64,000 nt of DNA, taken from assembly GCF_021272205.1 (NCBI RefSeq), contig NZ_JAJSDX010000006.1, positions 62,001 through 126,000 of the forward strand. The letters run 5' to 3'. The stretch's first letter is position 1; each line of letters begins with the position of its first letter. The stretch is from Pantoea sp. Mb-10 (GTDB lineage: Bacteria > Pseudomonadota > Gammaproteobacteria > Enterobacterales > Enterobacteriaceae). The translations under genes were made by a program, and so were the position numbers. The notes beneath the pieces were generated by a model. The model was not told the DNA's origin. It saw nothing but the letters and a program-made list of their open reading frames with translations, and ran no database searches. Positions 15,694-23,861 of this stretch are shown in pieces.

Positions 15694-17070
15694 ATGTCAG
15701 ATAACGTCCTCTCTCGCAACCCGACCACGGGTGACATCATAGCGACTTATCCGCTGCTTACTGAGCATCAACTTGAAGCCGCACTGCAGCAAAGTGCCGA
15801 TGCTTATACTGTTTGGCGCGATACCTCTCTGCAGAAACGCGTTAACGTTTTGCGCCAACTGGGGGAGCAATTGCGTCAGCGTCAGGATGAACTGGCGAAA
15901 ATGGCGACGTTAGAAATGGGCAAACCTATCGCGCAATCTCGAGCCGAAGTGCTGAAATGTGCCAATCTCTGCGACTGGTATGCGGAGCAGGGGCCTGCCA
16001 TGTTAGCGGACAAACCCACCTTGGTTGAGAATCAACAGGCGTGGCAAGCTTTTCGTCCATTAGGGGTCATTTTGGCCGTCATGCCGTGGAATTTCCCTTA
16101 TTGGCAAGTTTTGCGCGGTGCAGTCAGCATGCTGCTGGCGGGTAACACCTACGTTCTTAAACATGCGCCTGGCGTCATGGGCTGCGCCGAACTCCTGTCT
16201 TCGTTGTTCGACGCGACAGATTTACCCAAAGGCGGTTTCACGCTGATCAATGTGGATAACGCGGGCGTCTCTACCGCCATCAGCGATCCTCGTATTGCTG
16301 CCGTCGCGGTCACAGGCAGCGTGCGCGCCGGAGCCGCGATTGCCGCACAGGCAGGCGCCGTATTAAAAAAGACAGTGCTCGAATTGGGGGGAGCAGATCC
16401 TTTTATTGTCCTTGCCGATGCGGATCTTGATGCTGCGGTCGCTTCAGCCGTCGCAGGACGCTATCAAAACACCGGACAAGTCTGTATGGCTGCCAAACGC
16501 TTCATTATCGAGGAGAGCGTTGCTGAGGCGTTTGAGCGGCGTTTTAGCGCAGCAGTGCAAGCCCTTAAAATAGGCGATCCCCTTGAGGAAGAGACCTTTA
16601 TTGGCCCTATGGCACGCTACGATCTGCGGGATGAGCTCGATCGCCAGGTACAGGAGACCGTGCAGCAGGGGGCTCGTCTGGTCATGGGCGGACACAAGAT
16701 CGAGGGGGCAGGAAATTACTACGCGCCGACAATTCTTGCTGGCGTTACGCCGCAGATGACCGCGTTCCGCCAAGAGATCTTTGGCCCTGTAGCAGCCATT
16801 ACCGTTGCCAAAGATGCACAACACGCGCTGGAACTGGCTAATGACAGCGACTTTGGACTTAGCGCCACGGTGTGGAGCGGTAGTGAGGCGATGGCTAACC
16901 AGCTGGCGGCTCAGCTAGAAACCGGTGCCGTGTTTATTAACGGCAACGGTGCCTCTGATCCGCGCGTTGCAATTGGCGGTGTGAAAAAGAGCGGTTATGG
17001 GCGCGAACTTTCCAGCTTTGGCGTGCACGAGTTCTGCAATGTGCAAACCATATGGAAAAATCGCCGTTAA
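15694..17070 (+). CDS. sad: NAD(P)-dependent succinate semialdehyde dehydrogenase, Sad/YneI type
   Basis: The 458-residue protein is an aldehyde dehydrogenase and is similar along its whole length to E. coli Sad (YneI, 462 residues), for example LCDWYAEQGPAML, RPLGVILAVMPWNFPYWQV and VTGSVRAGAAI. Catalytic residues are in place: N133, K156, E230 (LELGG) and the nucleophile C264 (GQVC). Sad oxidises succinate semialdehyde to succinate, the last step of GABA and putrescine breakdown, in the cytoplasm. It stands alone beside the origin. GGAAGG precedes the ATG. A 9-bp hairpin (17078-17098) follows. Confidence 0.92.
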   Translation: MSDNVLSRNPTTGDIIATYPLLTEHQLEAALQQSADAYTVWRDTSLQKRVNVLRQLGEQLRQRQDELAKMATLEMGKPIAQSRAEVLKCANLCDWYAEQGPAMLADKPTLVENQQAWQAFRPLGVILAVMPWNFPYWQVLRGAVSMLLAGNTYVLKHAPGVMGCAELLSSLFDATDLPKGGFTLINVDNAGVSTAISDPRIAAVAVTGSVRAGAAIAAQAGAVLKKTVLELGGADPFIVLADADLDAAVASAVAGRYQNTGQVCMAAKRFIIEESVAEAFERRFSAAVQALKIGDPLEEETFIGPMARYDLRDELDRQVQETVQQGARLVMGGHKIEGAGNYYAPTILAGVTPQMTAFRQEIFGPVAAITVAKDAQHALELANDSDFGLSATVWSGSEAMANQLAAQLETGAVFINGNGASDPRVAIGGVKKSGYGRELSSFGVHEFCNVQTIWKNRR

Positions 17071-17077
17071 GCACTGA

Positions 17078-17098
17078 CCGGGTGCCGTTGGCACCCGG
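17078..17098 (+). terminator. Hairpin after sad
   Basis: CCGGGTGCC and GGCACCCGG form a perfect 9-bp GC-rich stem with a 3-base loop, 8 bases after the sad stop. There is no T-tract, so termination would be weak or Rho-dependent. Confidence 0.55.
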
Positions 17099-17117
17099 AA
17101 ATAATCCTGAAGGATTA

Positions 17118-17131
17118 CTGATTACAGTGAA
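17118..17131 (-). repeat. Stray exact iteron that contains a stop codon
   Basis: CTGATTACAGTGAA is an exact iteron copy 1.75 kb from the origin set. The GNAT gene on the minus strand reads into it: the last codons (Ser, Leu) and the TAA stop at 17122-17124 are iteron sequence. Confidence 0.85.
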
Positions 17132-17682
17132 TCTTTCCGCTTATTAGGCATCGCTGCCAAAAACGTTTCAGGCAGCTGCGCATCACCCTCTCCCAAAGGG
17201 CGCTGCATGATCACGGTATCCAGCCAGCGCCCGTGCTTAAACCCTACCGATTTTAGAACACCCGTTTGCGCAAATCCCAACGCGCGGTGTAGCCCCAGCG
17301 ATGCCTGATTGGCACTATCACCAATAATTGCCACGACTTGACGAAATCCAGCCGTTTCAGCAAGGGTTAGAGCGTGTTGCAATAGCGCTCGGCCAACCCC
17401 ACGGCCGGCGTAGTCAGGATCGAGGTAAATTGAATCTTCCAGCGTAAAGCGATAGGCGTAGCGAGGGCGATAATGCGTTAAATAGCAGTAACCTATTACC
17501 CGGCCTCTCTCCTGAGCCACCAGCCAAAATCCGCCACGCTGCGTCACATCGTTGATGCGACGAGACATTTCATCTTCATCCGGCGGTTCTGTCTCGAACG
17601 TGGCGCAACCGTGCAGCACATGCCAGGCGTAAATGTGTTGAATGGCCGCCGCGTGGTGCGGTCGTGCGGGAATAATCTCCAT
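17122..17682 (-). CDS. GNAT N-acetyltransferase, phosphinothricin/MnaT-like
   Basis: With the start at 17682 the product has 186 residues and begins MEIIPARPHHAAAIQHIY, matching the usual start of the MnaT/Pat family. The acetyl-CoA loop is YAGRGVGRALL, and NQASLGLHRALGFAQTGVL with a late FKHGRWLDTVIMQ is typical of this group, which acetylates methionine derivatives or phosphinothricin-like amino acids. Starts at 17703 and 17718 are open in frame but would add a tail not expected in the family; no start has a strong ribosome-binding site. The gene ends inside an iteron, so its last residues may have been changed by plasmid rearrangement. Confidence 0.82.
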   Translation of the reverse strand: MEIIPARPHHAAAIQHIYAWHVLHGCATFETEPPDEDEMSRRINDVTQRGGFWLVAQERGRVIGYCYLTHYRPRYAYRFTLEDSIYLDPDYAGRGVGRALLQHALTLAETAGFRQVVAIIGDSANQASLGLHRALGFAQTGVLKSVGFKHGRWLDTVIMQRPLGEGDAQLPETFLAAMPNKRKDSL

Positions 17683-17770
17683 CTGTTGCTCACAGGCTGA
17701 CATGCAGAGAACCAGCATGGCACATTACGTAAACCAAATCACCGGAAGCAGTAAGAGGAAATTGCGATGG

Positions 17771-18316
17771 CTAATTTTGCTCTGACAGCTGCACCGCTAG
17801 CGTATCAGGCTCTAATGCTTCAAAGAGATGCGGCTCATCTGCGGGATAGCAAATGTAGTCGCCAGGATGCAATTCAACCGGGGAATGTGCGGGTCCGACA
17901 CGTGCGCGGCCACGCGCTATAATAACGTGTTCAACCGAACCGGGAGGATGAGGCTTAGAGGCACGTGGCGCGCCTGGCTGGCTAGTAATCAGGTAGAGAT
18001 CACGTCGGCCGCCGGGAGGGCAGGTTGCAAGCAGGGCGGCCTGATAATCCGACAGTTCCGCAGAGACCACCATTCCTTCACCGCGACGAATCACCTGTAA
18101 GCGTTTCACTTCAGGCTCCATCAGCCGAGCAAACGGAATATTAAGCGCCACACACAGGGACCACAGCGTTTCGATACTGGGATTGCCGTTGCCGGCTTCG
18201 AGTTGAGACAGCGTCGATTTGGCTATCCCGGCGCGTCGCGCCACTTCTGACAGCGAAAGTCCGGCGAGCTGGCGCTCACGCACCAAGCCAGCAGCAATAA
18301 TATCTATGGGTGTCAC
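17771..18316 (-). CDS. XRE-cupin transcriptional regulator
   Basis: The protein has 181 residues. An XRE helix-turn-helix occupies about 10-65 (LSLSEVARRAGIAKSTLSQLEAGNGNPSIETLW) and a small cupin about 95-178 (PGSVEHVIIARGRARVGP, LHPGDYICYPADEPH). In this family the cupin binds an effector that changes DNA binding. The gene is divergent from azlCD, and a perfect 10-bp inverted repeat lies in the spacer, so it very likely controls amino acid export. The effector is unknown; branched-chain amino acids would be the first guess from the neighbour. Confidence 0.88.
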   Translation of the reverse strand: MTPIDIIAAGLVRERQLAGLSLSEVARRAGIAKSTLSQLEAGNGNPSIETLWSLCVALNIPFARLMEPEVKRLQVIRRGEGMVVSAELSDYQAALLATCPPGGRRDLYLITSQPGAPRASKPHPPGSVEHVIIARGRARVGPAHSPVELHPGDYICYPADEPHLFEALEPDTLAVQLSEQN

Positions 18317-18333
18317 CGTGACTCCTGTTCTTT

Positions 18334-18404
18334 ATATCGAACAAATTGTTCATCTTGTAAAACATCCGGGGCGCGTTCATTATAACGGCTAACCTGTTCG
18401 ATAT
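18334..18404. promoter_or_regulatory. Inverted repeats in the xre-azlC divergent spacer
   Basis: ATATCGAACA (18334-18343) and TGTTCGATAT (18395-18404) are perfect 10-bp inverted copies 51 bases apart. The left one is also part of the palindrome GAACAA-a-TTGTTC (18339-18351). They are good candidates for paired operators of the XRE-cupin regulator, allowing a loop over both promoters. Confidence 0.6.
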
Positions 18405-18415
18405 GAGATTAAATT

Positions 18416-19093
18416 GTGATACGTCTGGATGCGGTGCCGCTTGATCGCGGCGTAATCAAAGCGATATTTCTCGTGTGTCTCGCCGACGGCATCGTCGGAC
18501 TTTCGTATGGTTCACTCGCCGCAGCGGAGGGATTTCCGCTCTGGGTGCCCCTGATGCTGTCTACGCTGGTTTTGGCGGGGGCGTCCGAATTTCTCTTCAT
18601 TGGTATCGTTGCCGGCGGCGGCAGTCCGATAACGGCCGCCGCCGCCGGTTTGCTGGTCAACGCGCGCCATTTGCCCTTTGGTATCGCGGTTAAGGACTTG
18701 GTCGGGCGAGGCGGACGCAGTCTGTTGGGCTGCCATATCATGAATGATGAAAGCGTGGTGTTTGGCATTTCACAGTCTCAGCTGGCGCAGCGACGCGCAG
18801 CGTACTGGGTGTGTGGGCTCGGCATCTTCGCCATTTGGCCATTATCCGTGATCAGCGGCGCTTATCTAGGTCGATTTATTCCGGATGTCAGCGTCATTGG
18901 ACTGGATGCGGTGTTTCCCGCCATTCTGATTGCGCTGATTTTCCCGGCGCTGCGCCAGCGGCGCACCCGGCTACCCGCCATGATCGGCACAGCGCTCTCG
19001 GTTGGTGTAACACCCTTTGTACCGGCGGGCATGCCTGTGTTGTTTTCGCTGCTGGGGCTGCTTGGCTGGCGGGAGAAAAAAGATGCACAGTAA
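18416..19093 (+). CDS. azlC: AzlC-family amino acid exporter, large subunit
   Basis: The 225-residue membrane protein is of the AzlC/YgaZ family: FLVCLADGIVGLSYGSLAAAEGFP at the start, then STLVLAGASEFLFIGIVAGGGSP and LLVNARHLPFGIAV. With the small partner AzlD it exports branched-chain amino acids or their analogues across the inner membrane. The start is a GTG at 18416 after a modest GAG. Its last 11 bases overlap azlD, so the two are translationally coupled. The divergent XRE-cupin gene is the probable regulator. Confidence 0.88.
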   Translation: MIRLDAVPLDRGVIKAIFLVCLADGIVGLSYGSLAAAEGFPLWVPLMLSTLVLAGASEFLFIGIVAGGGSPITAAAAGLLVNARHLPFGIAVKDLVGRGGRSLLGCHIMNDESVVFGISQSQLAQRRAAYWVCGLGIFAIWPLSVISGAYLGRFIPDVSVIGLDAVFPAILIALIFPALRQRRTRLPAMIGTALSVGVTPFVPAGMPVLFSLLGLLGWREKKDAQ

Positions 19094-19403
19094 TATCATT
19101 CTGGCGGGTATCGTTTTGTTGGCGGTGGGCACCTATGCCATCCGTTTTGCGGGCTACCGATTAGGCAGTCGCATGTCGATGTCTCCGCGCGTGCGTGCCA
19201 TGCTCTCCGATGCCGCCACGGTGCTGCTGTTGGCGGTAGCCGTCACGACTGCGCTGTTTGAAGGCAGCCAATTTTCTGGCGTGGCGCGTGTAGTGGGCGT
19301 GCTTTTCGCGGTTTTCCTGGCATGGCGCCGCGCGCCGCTAATACTGATCATCCTTGGCGCCGCAGCAATGACGGCACTGTTGCGCTATTTCGGTGTACCT
19401 TAA
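19083..19403 (+). CDS. azlD: AzlD-family amino acid exporter, small subunit
   Basis: The product has 106 residues and four hydrophobic segments: IILAGIVLLAVGTYAIRFAGY, then SPRVRAMLSDAATVLLLAVAV, then VARVVGVLFAVFLAW, then PLILIILGAAAMTALL. This is the AzlD/YgaH small subunit that pairs with AzlC. The ATG at 19083 lies within the end of azlC, with GGGAG 8 bases before it. An upstream in-frame start at 19017 lies deep inside azlC and gives a non-membrane, cysteine-rich extension, so it is rejected. Confidence 0.87.
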   Translation: MHSNIILAGIVLLAVGTYAIRFAGYRLGSRMSMSPRVRAMLSDAATVLLLAVAVTTALFEGSQFSGVARVVGVLFAVFLAWRRAPLILIILGAAAMTALLRYFGVP

Positions 19404-19483
19404 CGCTGTACAACGGGCGGATCCGCTTTGCCGCCAGTTTTGCTACTCTCATTTCTCGCATTTTCGATTTCAGGGAAGTCATT

Positions 19484-19978
19484 ATGACGCCGCGCCTTGC
19501 ACATCAAGAAGAGGTTCATGCGCTGTGGCGAGTGCGCAATCTTGCCATTCGCCACGGATGCCAGTCCGTTTACCCGCCCGAGATCATTACGGCGTGGACG
19601 CCTGACGCACACCCCGGTGGCTTTAGCACGGTCATTCAAAATAACCCTTTCTATGTCGTTGACGATGCGCACTATGGCGTGGCCGCCACGGGCTTTCTCG
19701 ATCTGAACGGCGGCAGCATTGAGGCGATCTTCACGCTGCCAGAGTGCAGCGGTAAAGGCTACGCCAGCGCAATTATGGAAGCACTCATCAGCGAGGCGCG
19801 GCAGCGCGGCTTCACGCAGCTCTGGCTTGCCGCTACGCCTAACGCTAGCGGCTTCTATCTGCGCCACGGATTCACTGCCGTGCGCGAGACGCGCTATCCT
19901 TCTGCGCTGGCGCAGGCCGATCTGGCGTGTGTAGAAATGACGCGCGTCATTCATCATGATCATGACAAGAGACCCTAA
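19484..19978 (+). CDS. GNAT N-acetyltransferase
   Basis: The product has 164 residues and the GNAT fold: TPRLAHQEEVHALWRVRNLAIRHGCQ at the N-terminus, IEAIFTLPECSGKGYASAIMEALISEA as the acetyl-CoA loop, and LWLAATPNASGFYLRHGFTAV near the end. The substrate is not known. GGGAAG precedes the ATG at 19484; the frame is open far upstream through the azlD end, but no start there has a ribosome-binding site. Its end overlaps the longest reading of the next gene. Confidence 0.82.
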   Translation: MTPRLAHQEEVHALWRVRNLAIRHGCQSVYPPEIITAWTPDAHPGGFSTVIQNNPFYVVDDAHYGVAATGFLDLNGGSIEAIFTLPECSGKGYASAIMEALISEARQRGFTQLWLAATPNASGFYLRHGFTAVRETRYPSALAQADLACVEMTRVIHHDHDKRP

Positions 19979-20960
19979 CGTGAACAGCAGTAAAGTGATT
20001 AATTGCGTGGTGTATCGCCACGGCAAACGACAAGAGCACGTGGATATTGCAGAGATCAGTGAAGTCCTTAAAGAGGAAAAATCTTTCGTCTGGCTTGGGC
20101 TGAATCAACCTGAACCGGATTTTATGCAAACGCTGCAGCAGGAGTTCGACCTGCACGAACTGGCCATTGAAGATGCGCTGGTGGCGCATCAGCGGCCCAA
20201 AATTGAACAGTATGGCGAATCCGTTTTTATCGTGGCGAAAACCGCACATTTGAACGATGGGCAACGTATCTGCTTCGGTGAAACGCACTTTTTCCTCGGC
20301 AAAAATTTCCTGATCACTGTGCGTCACGGTTCCGCAGAAGGCTATGCGGCCATTCGTGCCAAGGCCGAAAAAAACCAAGCCATGCTGTGTGAGGGACCGG
20401 GCTACGCTTTCTACTGCCTGCTGGATTTTATTGTCGACCAATATGCCAATATTACCGAAGCGCTCAGTGAGCGTATTGGCGATCTGGAGCAGGGGATGTT
20501 CACCACGCGTTTCGACAGCCAGGCGCTTCAAGGCGTTTACCGCCTGCGTCGAGAATTGTTGGCGCTGCGCAATGCCGCTATGCCGGTCACGGAGATTTGT
20601 GCCCAACTGATGCGCTTTCATGAAGATTTTATACCTAAAAACTTGCGCGCGTATCTGCGTGACGTGCAGGATCATGCCCATCATGTCGTGGTGGATACGG
20701 AAGACATGCGCGAAATGCTCACCAGCGCGATGCAGGTGAATCTGGCGCTGGTCTCGGTACAGCAGAGCGAAGTGAACAAAAAACTGGCAGGGTGGGGGGC
20801 GGTGCTGATTGTGCCAACCATCGTTTTCAGCATGTATGGCATGAATTTCTCCGACATGCCTGAGCTAAAAAGCCACTTTGGTTATCCGGCCGTGCTGGTC
20901 GCCACGTTCACCATTTGTGGCATCATGTGGGCGCGCTTCAAAAAGGCGGGCTGGCTGTAA
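19956..20960 (+). CDS. CorA-family divalent cation transporter
   Basis: The protein has up to 334 residues and is a CorA/MIT-type transporter: a long soluble N-terminal part with a helical stalk (EALSERIGDLEQGMF through RREL) and two C-terminal membrane helices joined by the signature YGMNFSDMP. A basic tail (RFKKAGWL) follows the second helix. CorA proteins are pentameric channels for Mg2+, Co2+ or, in the ZntB branch, Zn2+. The start is uncertain: ATG at 19956 or 19962, or GTG at 19980 just after the GNAT stop, which has AAGAGA upstream and would avoid the overlap. Confidence 0.88.
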   Translation: MIMTRDPNVNSSKVINCVVYRHGKRQEHVDIAEISEVLKEEKSFVWLGLNQPEPDFMQTLQQEFDLHELAIEDALVAHQRPKIEQYGESVFIVAKTAHLNDGQRICFGETHFFLGKNFLITVRHGSAEGYAAIRAKAEKNQAMLCEGPGYAFYCLLDFIVDQYANITEALSERIGDLEQGMFTTRFDSQALQGVYRLRRELLALRNAAMPVTEICAQLMRFHEDFIPKNLRAYLRDVQDHAHHVVVDTEDMREMLTSAMQVNLALVSVQQSEVNKKLAGWGAVLIVPTIVFSMYGMNFSDMPELKSHFGYPAVLVATFTICGIMWARFKKAGWL

Positions 20961-21025
20961 GGTGTTTGCCTCTGCCTGAGGTTCGCGCCATGATAACGTC
21001 CTGATATCTCCTGACGGAACGCATT

Positions 21026-21718
21026 ATGCCTGATTCATCTGTAACGATCGGTTTTCTACTGTTCCCTGCGCTGACGCAGCTTGATCTCACGGGGCCGTGG
21101 GAAGTGTTTGCTCGGCTTCCGGGTGTTAAATTGCACCTTATCTGGAAAGATCGCCAACCGGTTATCGCCGATCGCGGCATGGCCATCTTGCCTGATACCA
21201 CCTTTGCCGACTGCCCAGCGCTCGATCTTCTCTGCATCCCCGGTGGGCCGGGCCAGATTGCTTTGATGAACGACAGCGAAACGCTCGCGTTTGTTCGGGA
21301 AAAGGCGCGCGCGGCAAAATGGGTGACGTCGGTGTGTACCGGTTCGTTGGTGCTCGGTGCGGCAGGATTATTACGCGGCTATCGCGCCACAACACACTGG
21401 GGCTCGCTTGAACAGCTCAGCCTATTGGGCGCAATCCCGGTTGAACAGAGGGTGGTGTGCGATCGCAACCGCATCACCGGTGCGGGCGTCACCTCCGGTA
21501 TCGATTTTGCGCTCACCGTAACGGAAGCCATCGCGGGACGCGAAACGGCTGAGCTCATTCAGCTGCAAATGGAATACGATCCCGATCCGCCGTTTACCAG
21601 CGGCTCTCCACGCACCGCCAGTGCAGCACGGCTAAACCAGGCGCGCGCGCAAATGAAAGAATTCATCGCCCGGCGGCGAGCAGCAACCGAAGCGGCTGCT
21701 GCAAAATTGACGCGCTAA
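21026..21718 (+). CDS. DJ-1/PfpI family protein, isonitrile hydratase-like
   Basis: The 230-residue protein has the DJ-1/PfpI fold: IGFLLFPALTQLDLTGPWEVF, LLCIPGGPG, and the nucleophile elbow SVCTGSLVLGAAGLL with C104, followed by ATTHW. The same motifs occur in isonitrile hydratase (InhA) of Pseudomonas, which adds water to isonitriles to give N-formamides. This motif also occurs in the ligand domain of GlxA-type regulators, but no helix-turn-helix is present here, so an enzyme is more likely. It is a single gene, convergent with an SDR gene, with a parS-like box between them. Confidence 0.82.
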   Translation: MPDSSVTIGFLLFPALTQLDLTGPWEVFARLPGVKLHLIWKDRQPVIADRGMAILPDTTFADCPALDLLCIPGGPGQIALMNDSETLAFVREKARAAKWVTSVCTGSLVLGAAGLLRGYRATTHWGSLEQLSLLGAIPVEQRVVCDRNRITGAGVTSGIDFALTVTEAIAGRETAELIQLQMEYDPDPPFTSGSPRTASAARLNQARAQMKEFIARRRAATEAAAAKLTR

Positions 21719-21726
21719 GGCAGTGA

Positions 21727-21746
21727 ATTTCAGCCTGAAATCGCCA
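21727..21746. repeat. P1-like parS box, outlying copy
   Basis: ATTTCAGCCTGAAAT followed by the exact B-box TCGCCA gives the reverse-oriented form of the boxes beside parB; the 20-mer is the reverse complement of the 10339 copy. It lies between convergent genes, 11 kb from parB. Confidence 0.7.
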
Positions 21747-21759
21747 AGGTTTATTTGCC

Positions 21760-22482
21760 TTAATGCCCGCTGGCAGTAGGGCGCAGCGTGATTTCATTCA
21801 CGTCAACCTCGCCAGGCTGTTCAATCGCCCATGCGACGGCTTTGGCGATGGCCTCGGGCTTCAACGCAATCTGCCGATAGTGCCTCATCGCTTCCCGGGC
21901 CACTTCATCCGTGATGCTCTCCGCCAATTCTGATTCCACCACGCCGGGGTTAATCACCGTAACGCGCAAATGACGCGACTCCTGCCGCAGGCCATCAGAG
22001 AGTGCGCGAACGGCAAATTTTGTTGCGCAGTACACGGCAGCGGTAGGCGATACCGTCAGCGCGCCGATCGACGCAATGTTGATGATGTGACCCGCTTGCT
22101 GCTGCGCCATCGTCGGCAGTACAGCGGCAATGCCATAGAGCACCCCGCGTACGTTGACGTCCAACATGCGATCCCACTCTTCCACTTTCAACGCGTGCAT
22201 CGGCGATAGCGGCATCACACCTGCATTGTTGATCATGACGTCAATGCGGCCATACTGCGCCAGTGCGAAGTCTGCCAGCTGTTGCACGGAATCACGACGC
22301 GTGACATCCGTGGCGAGAAAGTCCACGCGGGCACCGTGCGCGCGCAGTGCTTCGCACAATGCAGCGAGTCTTTCGGTGCGGCGCGCGCCCAGAATTAAGG
22401 TGTACTGTTGCTGCGCCAGATGACGCGCGATGGCTTCGCCAATACCGCTGCTGGCGCCGGTTAAGACAATCACTTTCGACAT
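21760..22482 (-). CDS. Short-chain dehydrogenase/reductase
   Basis: The 240-residue protein is a classical SDR: TGASSGIGEAIA for nucleotide binding, ATDVT, NNAGVMP, the catalytic Ser in INIASIGAL, and YCATK as the Tyr-x3-Lys pair. RR after the second strand (GARRTERL) suggests NADPH use. SDRs reduce carbonyls or oxidise alcohols; the substrate is not predictable. GAGGAG precedes the ATG. An AraC-family gene is divergent from it, as is common for such pairs. Confidence 0.9.
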   Translation of the reverse strand: MSKVIVLTGASSGIGEAIARHLAQQQYTLILGARRTERLAALCEALRAHGARVDFLATDVTRRDSVQQLADFALAQYGRIDVMINNAGVMPLSPMHALKVEEWDRMLDVNVRGVLYGIAAVLPTMAQQQAGHIINIASIGALTVSPTAAVYCATKFAVRALSDGLRQESRHLRVTVINPGVVESELAESITDEVAREAMRHYRQIALKPEAIAKAVAWAIEQPGEVDVNEITLRPTASGH

Positions 22483-22642
22483 GTTAATCTCCTCGTGAAG
22501 TTGACGAGGCCATTGTGGGAAAGTGCATGAAGGATAAACAGGCCTGAACGTCGCGCATCATTGCCTGATTCTCTCGCCAGCGTTGCCAGGCATTGCAATA
22601 GGCCGCTATGCTTTGCCTAAAAATCTCTCACGGAGAAGGGGC

Positions 22643-23575
22643 ATGTCGTCGGCGTTACGTCAGGAAATTTGCGCGCGGCTTAGTCAGCTAGCGCGCCACG
22701 AAGGCTATACCGAATCGTTACTGGACGGCGTGCGTTTTATGCGCGCCAATCAACAGTGGGCCCGCACGCCGGTGCTGTACGAACCCAGCATCATCATTAT
22801 TTGTCAGGGCGCGAAACGCGCGTTTCTCGGCGATCGTCTCTACCACTATGATGCGCAGCACTATCTGGTGCTTTCGGTGCCGCTGCCGTTTTCGGCCGAG
22901 ACAGAAGCGACCTCGCACGAGCCGCTGCTGGGGCTGGCACTACGCCTTGATATTGATAAGGTGTCTCGCTTAGTCGCTCAGCTGCCGGGAACGGTGGCTG
23001 TCACGCGTGAGCCGCCGGCAGGTATGGTCTCCACGCCCATTGATGAGGCGCTGGCGAAAGCGACCCTGCGGCTGCTGGAGGCGCTGAGCGAGCCGCTGGA
23101 GGCAAAAATCCTCGGCCCAGCGCGCGCAGAAGAAGTGTGCTTTCGCGTATTAATGGGGCCGCAGGGTGCGGCGGTGCGAGCCGCCTTGACGTTTCAGGGG
23201 CATTTTGGCCGCATCGCCCGCGCCCTGCACCGCATCCATGCCGACTGGCGAAGGCCGTTAGACGTGCCTTCTCTCGCCAGGGAAGCGGGAATGAGCGTGC
23301 CGCGCTTTCACCTGCATTTTAAAAACCTAACCCAAACGTCACCGATTCAGTATGTAAAATCGCTGCGTCTGCATCAGGCACGCCTGATGATGATTCGCGA
23401 CAACGTCACCGCTGCAGGCGCGGCAGCGCGCGTGGGCTATGAGAGCGATTCCCAGTTTAGCCGCGAATTTAAGCGGATGTTCGGACGCAGTCCGGCGGAC
23501 GAGGCGCGCGTGATGAAGCGTGCTTTCGCACTCCTGCCTGCGGAACAGCAATTCGGACGCGTCGAGCCGCACTGA
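22643..23575 (+). CDS. AraC-family transcriptional regulator
   Basis: With the ATG at 22643, preceded by GGAGAAGG, the product has 310 residues. An N-terminal ligand or dimer domain of the AraC_N type (TPVLYEPSIIIICQGAKRAFLGD, YLVLSVPLPF) is followed by two C-terminal helix-turn-helices (LDVPSLAREAGMSVPRFHLHFK and AARVGYESDSQFSREFKRMFGRSP). An upstream ATG at 22583 lacks a ribosome-binding site. The divergent SDR gene is the probable target. Relatives with this N-domain often sit next to SDR or aldo-keto reductase genes and respond to alcohols or aldehydes. Confidence 0.9.
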   Translation: MSSALRQEICARLSQLARHEGYTESLLDGVRFMRANQQWARTPVLYEPSIIIICQGAKRAFLGDRLYHYDAQHYLVLSVPLPFSAETEATSHEPLLGLALRLDIDKVSRLVAQLPGTVAVTREPPAGMVSTPIDEALAKATLRLLEALSEPLEAKILGPARAEEVCFRVLMGPQGAAVRAALTFQGHFGRIARALHRIHADWRRPLDVPSLAREAGMSVPRFHLHFKNLTQTSPIQYVKSLRLHQARLMMIRDNVTAAGAAARVGYESDSQFSREFKRMFGRSPADEARVMKRAFALLPAEQQFGRVEPH

Positions 23576-23861
23576 TGCGGCAGACGGCTTGCCGGGGTCT
23601 CTTCGAAGCGGGCTGTTTATTGCAGAGAATAATCAGTAAAACTGATTAGGCTGGAAGAATTATAAATGTTATCGATGCGTAAACATGCATTTTGTGCTTT
23701 TTATTCTTTTCACGCAAATGATTAGCAAAAATCACGTAATTTCAATGAGTAATTTGCCGGGTTGTGCGTTGCAATCTGTGCGGTGCTGTGAATAAATAAA
23801 GTGACATTATTCATAAAAATGCCATCAAGGCCAGGCGCCAGCCTGCAAGAAAACCGCACTT

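Noticed and set aside
19459..19475. GATTTCAGGG before the second GNAT gene as a parS half site
   Set aside because: Only one arm is present and no B-box follows, unlike the four accepted boxes.
19322..19484. Longer reading of the GNAT gene beginning inside azlD
   Set aside because: No ribosome-binding site upstream of the early starts, and the family start fits ATG 19484 with GGGAAG before it.
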